DNA of 49,398 nt, taken from an uncultured Desulfocapsa sp. Its GTDB lineage: Bacteria; Desulfobacterota; Desulfobulbia; Desulfobulbales; Desulfocapsaceae. Shown here piece after piece: positions 42,720 to 49,398 of the stretch. The DNA is taken from assembly GCA_947311475.1 (NCBI GenBank), contig CAMZLK010000064.1, forward strand, positions 1 to 49,398, in the 5' to 3' direction. Below the pieces are notes generated by a model. That model searched no databases. It was not told the DNA's origin and saw only the letters and a list, made by a program, of their open reading frames with translations. A program made the translations under genes and the position numbers. Numbering within the stretch: position 1 is the stretch's first letter; each line of letters opens with the position of its first letter.

Positions 42720-45700
42720 CTATTTTTCGGGATCAAGGGATGCTGCCCTGGCCTGGAGAAACTTCCAGCCCTTAGTAACATCGTTCTGAGATTGTGCCAT
42801 AAGCTCATCGGCATGCTCGGGATTCATCATCTTCAGCATTCGATAGCGATTCTCGCCCATTGCGTACTCTTCAAAAGTCATTGTAGGCTCTTTAGAGTCA
42901 ATGGAAAGAGGATTCTTGCCAGCTTCCTCAAGGGCAGGATTGTAACGATACAGAGGCCAGTGGCCGCACTGTACTGCCTTCTTTTGCTGATGTAGACCTT
43001 GAGTCATGTTGATACCGTGGTTGATGCAGTGAGCATAGGCGATGATAAGAGATGGCCCATCATACGCTTCGGCTTCTGCAATTGCCTTTGCAACCTGAGT
43101 TGGATTGGCACCCATTGAGATTTTTGCTACGTAAACATTTCCATAGGTGGAGAAGATCATGCCAATATCTTTCTTTGGCATCTTTTTACCACCTGCTGCA
43201 AATTGTGCAGTTGCGGCACGCGGAGTGGACTTGGACATCTGACCACCGGTGTTGGAGTACACCTCAGTATCAAGGATCATAACATTTATATTTTCGCCGG
43301 ATGCGAGTACGTGATCAAGTCCACCGTATCCGATATCGTATGCCCAACCGTCACCACCGAAAATCCATACTGATTTCTTCACAAGATAATCAGCACAACC
43401 AAGTAGGCGTTTGGCTATAATATTGTCACCGGCTGAAGCAAGTTTGGCTTTCAGCTTACCAACACGGTCACGTTGTGCCTCGATTTCGATCTGGCTTTTT
43501 TGAGGAGCTTTATTGATGTCATTGGCCATTTTCTTGGGTATTAGCTTTTCGGCAACTGCTTTGTCCATCAGCTCCACAGCCTGGGAACCAAGTTTGTTCA
43601 CTGAAGCACGCATACCAAGACCAAACTCAGCATTATCCTCGAAAAGAGAGTTGGCCCATGCAGGTCCACGTCCATCTTCACGTTTACAATATGGAGTGGT
43701 TGGCAGGTTCGCTCCGTAAATGGAGGAACAACCGGTTGCGTTGGCAATCAGCATTCTGTCACCAAACATCTGGGTAACGAGTTTAATGTATGGGGTTTCA
43801 CCACAACCCGCACAAGCACCGGAGAACTCAAATAGTGGACGAAGCAGCTGGCTACCCTTGATTGTTGCAGGATTGACGTCAGCTGGAGCAGCCTCAGGTT
43901 GTGAGAGGAAGTAGGCAACGTTTTTGGCCTGAGTGCTACGGATTTTTTCAGAGTTTGGAACCATCTGCAGTGCTTTGTTGCCTTTCTTGCCTGGGCATAC
44001 ATCAACACATTGAGTACAGGAACAGCAATCCTCGGTGAATGGCTGGATGGCAAACTTGGAACCCTTAAAGGCTTTACCAACGGCTGGGATGGTTTTGAAA
44101 CTCTTGGGAGCTTTCACCATTTTCCCAACCTTCATACGGATGGCAGCATGGGGACAAACGAGAGAACATTGACCACACTGGATGCAGTTGTCTTCAATCC
44201 ATTCTGGTACATGGACACCAATATTACGTTTCTCGTATTGGGTGGTTCCTGTGGGCCAGGTACCGTCGTTTGGCATCTCAGATACTTTAACCTGATCGCC
44301 TAAACCTTCCATCATCTTTGCAGTAACGTTTTTAACAAAGTCAGGCGCAAAGTCAGGAACGGTTGGAGGCATCTCGTGGCCTGTGGTGGATTTTGCAAGT
44401 TTTACTTTAACAATGTTCTTCACAGCTGCATCAACGGCGTCATAGTTCATGTTGACAATCTTGTCGCCTTTCTTGCCATAGGTTTTTTTGATGGCAGTTT
44501 TAATGGCAGCAATGGCCTCTTTCTCAGTGATGATCCCGGAGATGAGGAAGAAAGCAGTCTGCATGATCATGTTAATACGGGCACCAAGGCCAAGTGCCTC
44601 GCCAAGAGACAGCGCATCGATGATATAGAATTTTGCTTTTTTGTTGATCAGATCTTTCTGAACATTAGCAGGCAGTTCTTTCCAGATCTGTTTTGCGTTA
44701 AAAGTAGTGGTGAGGAGAAAGGTTCCGCCCTCATCAAGGTTGCGAAGCATATCGTACTGATCAAGGAAAGTGAAGTTATGACATGCAATAAAGTTAGCCT
44801 TGTTAATAAGATAAGGAGCAACAACCTGATTTTTACCAAATCTCAGGTGAGAGGTGGTAATTGATCCAGATTTCTTGGAGTCATAAACAAAGTAACCCTG
44901 AGCAGAGTTATCAGTTTCAGTACCAATAATTTTGATGGTGTTTTTATTTGCACCAACAGTACCATCAGATCCTAAACCATAGAACATGGCACGGTACACA
45001 TCATCGCCTTCAATGGAGTAATCAGGATCATAGTCAAGGCTGGTTCCGGCAACGTCATCGTTTGGACCGACACAGAAATGATTTTTGGGAGCCATTGCTT
45101 CCATATTGTCAAAAACTGCTTTAGCCATGGCAGGAGTAAACTCAGCAGAGCCGAGTCCATAACGACCGGAAAGAATCAATGGCATGTATGCTGAGCTGTT
45201 TGCATCTATAGCTTCACCAACTGCATTACGTACATCAAGATACAGTGGCTCACCTGCACATCCTGGTTCTTTCGTTCTGTCAAGTACTGTAATACGCTCC
45301 ACAGTAGCAGGTAGAGCATTAACCATTGCTTTGCAGTCAAAAGGTCTGAACAATCGAACAATAACCAGTCCGACATTTTTGCCTTCACTAACCAGATGAT
45401 CGATGGTGGCGGAGACAGTTTCACAGCCGGATGCCATCATAACAACGACATCTGTTGCATCAGGTGATCCGTAGTAGTCAAAAAGATGGTACTGACGGCC
45501 GGTAATGCCAGCGAATTTGTCCATGGTGTCCTGGACAATTTTTGGAGTGGCGTCGTAAAATTTGTTTACAGTCTCACGACCTGTAAAATATACATCAGGG
45601 TTTTGAGCAGTACCTCGGATGGTTGGGTGATCAGGAGACAATGCACGTGAACGGTGGGCGAGGATCAGATCCTCATCAATCATTTCCCTCATATCATCCA

Positions 45701-46262
45701 TGGTTAGTTCTTCGATTTTCTGGATTTCATGGGAGGTGCGGAAACCATCAAAGAAATGAATAAAAGGAATACGGGAAGCAAGGGAGACCTGGGTTGTAAT
45801 CAGAGCCATATCCATACATTCCTGAACATTCTGAGAACAGAGCATTCCCCAACCGGTTTGGCGTGCAGCATAAATGTCAGCATGATCACCAAAGATGGAG
45901 AGTCCCTGGGCAGCCAGGGAACGTGCTGTTACATGAAAAACAGTGGGAGTCAGCTCACCTGCAATTTTGTACATGTTGGGGAGCATCAGGAGAAGCCCCT
46001 GAGATGCGGTAAAAGTGGTACACAGAACGCCTGTGGCAAGAGAGCCATGCAGAGATCCCGCAACACCACCCTCTGATTGCATCTGAGTAACAACCGGAAT
46101 GGAGCCCCAGATATTTTCCTGTTTTCCAGTGGCTTTTGTATCCGCCTCAGCGGCCATCGGTGAAGAAGGGGTAATGGGGTAGATGGTAATAACTTCGCTT
46201 GTGGCGTAGGCAACATGGGTACAGGCCTGGTTACCGTCGATAGTGACCATTTTTCTCGACAT
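42720..46262 (-). CDS. por: Pyruvate:ferredoxin (flavodoxin) oxidoreductase
   Basis: A single-chain PFOR of 1180 residues that converts pyruvate and CoA to acetyl-CoA, CO2 and reduced ferredoxin. The domain order is complete: pyrimidine-binding N-terminal domain (YPITPSSPMAAEAD), domain II, the gamma domain, two [4Fe-4S] motifs near residues 690-760 (CIQCGQCSLVCPHA and CCSCTQCVDVCPG), and the TPP-binding domain (GDGWAYDIGYGGLDHVL, then NTEVYSN-like DTEVYSNTGGQ). AAGGAG lies before the ATG at 46262. It follows the CBS-ACT gene by 53 bases and is probably co-transcribed. This is a key catabolic enzyme of anaerobes. Confidence 0.97.
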   Translation of the reverse strand: MSRKMVTIDGNQACTHVAYATSEVITIYPITPSSPMAAEADTKATGKQENIWGSIPVVTQMQSEGGVAGSLHGSLATGVLCTTFTASQGLLLMLPNMYKIAGELTPTVFHVTARSLAAQGLSIFGDHADIYAARQTGWGMLCSQNVQECMDMALITTQVSLASRIPFIHFFDGFRTSHEIQKIEELTMDDMREMIDEDLILAHRSRALSPDHPTIRGTAQNPDVYFTGRETVNKFYDATPKIVQDTMDKFAGITGRQYHLFDYYGSPDATDVVVMMASGCETVSATIDHLVSEGKNVGLVIVRLFRPFDCKAMVNALPATVERITVLDRTKEPGCAGEPLYLDVRNAVGEAIDANSSAYMPLILSGRYGLGSAEFTPAMAKAVFDNMEAMAPKNHFCVGPNDDVAGTSLDYDPDYSIEGDDVYRAMFYGLGSDGTVGANKNTIKIIGTETDNSAQGYFVYDSKKSGSITTSHLRFGKNQVVAPYLINKANFIACHNFTFLDQYDMLRNLDEGGTFLLTTTFNAKQIWKELPANVQKDLINKKAKFYIIDALSLGEALGLGARINMIMQTAFFLISGIITEKEAIAAIKTAIKKTYGKKGDKIVNMNYDAVDAAVKNIVKVKLAKSTTGHEMPPTVPDFAPDFVKNVTAKMMEGLGDQVKVSEMPNDGTWPTGTTQYEKRNIGVHVPEWIEDNCIQCGQCSLVCPHAAIRMKVGKMVKAPKSFKTIPAVGKAFKGSKFAIQPFTEDCCSCTQCVDVCPGKKGNKALQMVPNSEKIRSTQAKNVAYFLSQPEAAPADVNPATIKGSQLLRPLFEFSGACAGCGETPYIKLVTQMFGDRMLIANATGCSSIYGANLPTTPYCKREDGRGPAWANSLFEDNAEFGLGMRASVNKLGSQAVELMDKAVAEKLIPKKMANDINKAPQKSQIEIEAQRDRVGKLKAKLASAGDNIIAKRLLGCADYLVKKSVWIFGGDGWAYDIGYGGLDHVLASGENINVMILDTEVYSNTGGQMSKSTPRAATAQFAAGGKKMPKKDIGMIFSTYGNVYVAKISMGANPTQVAKAIAEAEAYDGPSLIIAYAHCINHGINMTQGLHQQKKAVQCGHWPLYRYNPALEEAGKNPLSIDSKEPTMTFEEYAMGENRYRMLKMMNPEHADELMAQSQNDVTKGWKFLQARAASLDPEK

Positions 46263-46315
46263 AGAGTAGTTCTCCTTTATTTTTTGTTGATAATAATATT
46301 TTATTTATATTTTCA

Positions 46316-46996
46316 TTACTTTTTAGGTAAATTTTTGAGATCGTCAACCGCCTGACTGACAAGATTGTAGCCTTCCATTTCTTCAAGTTCCTTAATAAGA
46401 TCCTCAACCTCACCATTATAAGGCATGATTCTGATGGAAACACGTTTTGATCCGGCAGGGGCGTCTTCGAAAGAAGTGAGAATAGAAAGAACCCTGGCTC
46501 GATTCTGACGAAGGACATCGATGAGTTGGGAAACGGTGCCTCCCTTATCTGACATATCCATAACAATTTGGAAAGCGCCATCCTGAATACCAGTGGCATG
46601 GATAAAGCCGCGTAGAACATCGGATTCGGAGAGTAAGCCCACAAGGTTTTCCTCATCATCAACGATAACCAGTCCGGAGATTGTTTCGTTCAGCATGACA
46701 AGTGCAGCTTTTTCCAGTGTATCGTTCTGCGTTAAACAGACAGGATTGTCGCTCATCACATCTTTAACCTTCATTTCAGAAAGAAGGTAGTACATCTCAT
46801 GCATATCCATCTCCGTTTTGGATGATGGAGATGCTTCTTTCAGGTCGCGGTCTGTGATGATACCTGCAAGCTTTCCCTGAGAGACTACAGGAAGACGTCT
46901 GATATTGTTATCTTTCATTGTTCTTCCGGCACGCATGACCGAGGTGTTGGCATCCACAGTAAGAATAGTGGTTGCCATCCAATCCTTAATTAGCAT
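46316..46996 (-). CDS. CBS-domain pair protein with ACT domain (AcuB-like)
   Basis: The 226 residues hold two CBS motifs (about 8-60 and 75-135; the first has NIRRLPVVSQGKLAGIITDRD) and a C-terminal ACT domain from about 145 (FQIVMDMSDKGGTVSQLIDVL). Such proteins sense adenine nucleotides and amino acids. The gene stands immediately before PFOR on the same strand, so regulation of pyruvate metabolism by energy state is plausible. The ATG at 46996 has a strong AAGGAGG. Confidence 0.88.
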   Translation of the reverse strand: MLIKDWMATTILTVDANTSVMRAGRTMKDNNIRRLPVVSQGKLAGIITDRDLKEASPSSKTEMDMHEMYYLLSEMKVKDVMSDNPVCLTQNDTLEKAALVMLNETISGLVIVDDEENLVGLLSESDVLRGFIHATGIQDGAFQIVMDMSDKGGTVSQLIDVLRQNRARVLSILTSFEDAPAGSKRVSIRIMPYNGEVEDLIKELEEMEGYNLVSQAVDDLKNLPKK

Positions 46997-47028
46997 AGGG
47001 CCTCCTTGTAAAATACAGATGAAAATAA

Positions 47029-47049
47029 ATTATATCGACAGCGCTGTCG
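47029..47049 (-). promoter_or_regulatory. Perfect palindrome next to a TATAAT box before the CBS-PFOR operon
   Basis: CGACAGCGCTGTCG at 47036-47049 is a perfect 14-base palindrome with ATAT on both outer sides. On the minus strand a TATAAT (47034-47029) follows it after one base, and the CBS gene starts about 33 bases later. The palindrome thus occupies the -35/spacer region of a likely promoter and is a good operator or activator site candidate. No known factor's consensus matches clearly. Confidence 0.55.
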
Positions 47050-47229
47050 GGATATAAAACGTTGCAGGCTGAATAATACTTTGTACAGAAATAATAACGA
47101 AGAATCAACTAATATAGAACATTTATTGCTCTGACGCAAGTGTAGAATGGTTTTCGATTTCATGAATTGGCACATTGTTTGAGTGCTTTTTTTCTTGTAA
47201 TTTCACCTTTAATTGATAGAAGAAGATGT

Positions 47230-49142
47230 ATGAGACCATTCATGGATAAACAACTAAAATCGCTGCTTTCTGCTCTTCAAGACCAACAGGAGTATGTCTT
47301 TTTTGATACTTCGCGCGTTGATTCTGAAAACAACCAGTCCTTTCTCTTTTTGGAGCCGAGCAAGAGCCTGGAATTCCTCACTGGAGAAGATCCGGAATCC
47401 TTTGTCGCTGAAATGGAGAAAATACTTGCTGACGGCTTTTATCTTGCTGGATGGTTAAGCTATGAATTCGGATATTTACTTGAACCGCAACTTGCAAATA
47501 GTTTACCGGTTGGTGCTAAAAAAGGGGAGCTTCTAGCTTCCTTTGGAGTGTTTGCGAAACCCTTAAGTTTTGATCATGATACCGGACAAACATTTTTGCC
47601 AACGGATGGGGCGGCAGTTTCTCTGCCCGAATTCAAAATTGATAACTTGCATTTTAGTCAGGAGAAAGAAAGCTACCTTGAAGCTATTTGTCGAATCAAA
47701 GAATATATCAAGGCTGGAGATACCTATCAGGTGAATTATACGATGAAACTTCTTTTTGATTTTTCCGGTTCACCCCTTGCTTTTTACAGAGATTTACGCA
47801 GGAATCAATCAGTTGCCTATGGGGCATTTGTAAGCCTTGGGGATGAGCAGATCCTCTCTTTATCTCCTGAGTTGTTTTTTAGAATAGAGACGAATTCTCT
47901 TCTTGTTCGCCCCATGAAGGGAACCATGAAACGTGGACGATCCAACGAGGAAGATTTGAAGTTTTGTGAATATTTACGGGAAGATAGTAAGAACCTAGTG
48001 AGAATGTGATGATTGTGGATCTTCTTCGAAATGACCTTGGCCGCCTGAATCGCCAGTTCGGAGATAAAAAGGTGGTGACAGAATCACTCTTTAATGTGGA
48101 ACGTTTTGAGAGTTTCCTGGGGATGACATCAACCATCATTGCCGAAACAGATGGGAATGTCTTGGCTAAGGTTTCGATGCTCGATTTTTTAAAGGCATTG
48201 TATCCCTGTGGATCTGTCATGGGTGCTCCCAAAATTCGAACAATGGAGATCATAAGGGAACTTGAGAAAATGCCGCGTGGGGTTTATACGGGGGCCATTG
48301 GATTTTTTGCACCAGATGGTACGGGGAGTTTTAACGTGCCCATTCGCACCATACGTCTAGCCGATGGCAGGGGAGAAATGGGGATAGGTTCTGGCATTGT
48401 GCATGATTCAGATCCTCAGCAAGAGTGGGACGAGTGCCTGCTAAAGGCCCATTTCTTAACAAAACCGATCCCTGAATTTGTACTTATTGAGACGCTTCTC
48501 CGGGAACCAGAAATGGGATACTGGCTACTTGATGAGCATCTTAAGCGCTTGGAGCAATCGGCTCGTTATTTTAGTTTTAGGTTTTCAAGGGAAGATGTCA
48601 CTGAAGCCTTGAATAGGTTGCAAGATAAAGAAAAGTGTAACAGGAAAAGTTATAGAGTTCGGTTGACGCTTCAAAAAGATGGGACCGTGGAAACCACTTC
48701 ACAACAATGCTCATCCCCCCTTCTGCAATGCCTTCCTGAGAATTCAACGCAGTCCAAAGAGGGGTTGCCCTGTATACGTCTCTCAGAAAAAAAGATAGAT
48801 TCAATGTCTCCCTGGTTCTATCACAAAACAAGTAATCGGGAATTGTTCCAGGATGAGTTTGCAGAGGCCAGTCGCCTTGGGCTTTTTGATATTATTTTTT
48901 GTAATGAAAAACACGAACTCACAGAAGGAAGTATTTCAAATCTCGTCGTGCTGCTCGGGGGGAAATATTATACTCCGCCAGTCTCTTGTGGGCTGCTTGC
49001 TGGAACCATGCGTAAGCATCTGTTGTGCAGTTCCATCATTAAACTCCATGAAAGAGTTATCACTTTGGAAGACCTTCGGCGGGCAGATGCTATCTTCTGC
49101 TGCAATTCTGTACGCGGTGTTGTGCAGGTGTCTTTAAAATAA
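47230..49142 (+). pseudogene. pabBC: Fused PabB-PabC (aminodeoxychorismate synthase component I and lyase), frameshifted
   Basis: The first piece, starting with ATG at 47230, matches the N-terminal half of PabB (IKAGDTYQVNYTMKL, LSLSPELFFR, VRPMKGTMKRG). The frame is lost at 47995-47996: adding one base restores Lys-Asn-Arg-Ser-Glu-Asn-Val-Met-Ile-Val-Asp-Leu, the conserved chorismate site. The second frame then continues through GAPKIRTMEIIRELE and GIGSGIVHDSDP. It goes into a fold-type IV PLP lyase (PabC), from about residue 435 of the joined protein, with ELTEGSISNL near the end. Both activities make p-aminobenzoate for folate. Without the missing base only a truncated PabB ending at 48009 is made. 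Confidence 0.85.
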
Positions 49143-49172
49143 ATTGTAAAAGGTTGAAGCTGGGGTGTCGCC

Positions 49173-49398
49173 ATGGAATACCGCCTACATAAACTTGCAG
49201 AGTATGTACAGGGCTGGATGAACTATTACGGGATTTCTGAGTATTATCGTCCAGTCCTTATAATAGATGAATGGCTCCGTCGCAGGATACGAATGTGTTT
49301 CTGGAAACAGTGGAGATACGCTCGATCTAAAGTGTATAACCTCCTCAAGCTGGGAACTTTCAAAAGACAGGCAATCATGACAGCATTAAGTCGTAAGG
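49173..49398 (+). pseudogene. Group II intron maturase fragment (C-terminal domain), runs off the window
   Basis: From an ATG at 49173 the frame matches the maturase-specific domain of group II intron reverse transcriptases: YVQGWMNYYGISEYYRP, then IDEWLRRRIRMCFWKQW, followed by a VYNLLKLG segment. The whole reverse transcriptase part is missing, and a stop in frame lies near 49155. The fragment begins about 30 bases after the pabBC stop codon. Its end lies outside the window. Confidence 0.8.

Overview
The window looks like a chromosome segment of an anaerobic, sulfate-reducing type deltaproteobacterium (Desulfobacterota), probably near Desulfobulbales. This is inference from gene content: a one-chain pyruvate:ferredoxin oxidoreductase, a CoA-disulfide reductase with a rhodanese domain, Fe-S rich proteins, a fused MurE-MurF and moderate GC. 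No rRNA, tRNA or CRISPR array was seen.

Layout. (1) 1-7086: a decayed accessory island. It holds three ArsR regulators, a broken Acr3 arsenite exporter, a frameshifted ArsC, an ArsP-type permease with an in-frame TGA near its better start, a small redox protein, and a TolC stump running in frame into a glycosidase. It is bracketed by two similarly oriented ISL3-type right ends; the right-hand element is internally deleted and sits on a truncated TPR-type gene. (2) 7147-13719, minus strand: a putative operon of a small Tat-like ORF, a periplasmic binding protein, a GGDEF-EAL sensor and a ZIP transporter, followed by HDOD and HPP genes. (3) 14304-31157, plus strand: the division and cell wall (dcw) cluster mraZ-rsmH-ftsL-ftsI-murEF-mraY-murD-murG-murC-murB-ftsQ-ftsA-ftsZ, with a clear promoter and MraZ boxes. 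ftsW is absent from its usual place, and the FtsI-like protein has lost all three transpeptidase motifs. (4) 31315-35984: radical SAM protein, histidine kinase and a FetAB-type exporter. (5) 36261-42311: CoA-disulfide reductase, a broken HEAT-repeat/receiver protein, a PHP phosphatase and a YkgJ-type protein. (6) 42720-49398: PFOR and a CBS-ACT protein (minus strand), a frameshifted pabB-pabC fusion, and a group II intron maturase fragment at the window edge.

Two signals cut across these regions. First, at least two families of palindromic intergenic repeats occur several times. One (about 166 bp, two full copies plus one shorter copy) sits at gene joints of the dcw cluster and supplies the murG stop codon; another supplies the stop codon of the CoA-disulfide reductase and part of the C-terminus of the GGDEF-EAL protein. 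Second, several genes carry lesions. The four frameshifts that can be mapped are all one-base losses, and the others are in-frame stops. Either the replicon is decaying or the assembly undercalls bases.

The most notable biology is the dcw cluster. It keeps every precursor-synthesis step and FtsQ/L/A/Z, but lacks FtsW and has a pseudoenzyme in the FtsI slot. Septal peptidoglycan synthesis would therefore need another SEDS/PBP pair encoded elsewhere.
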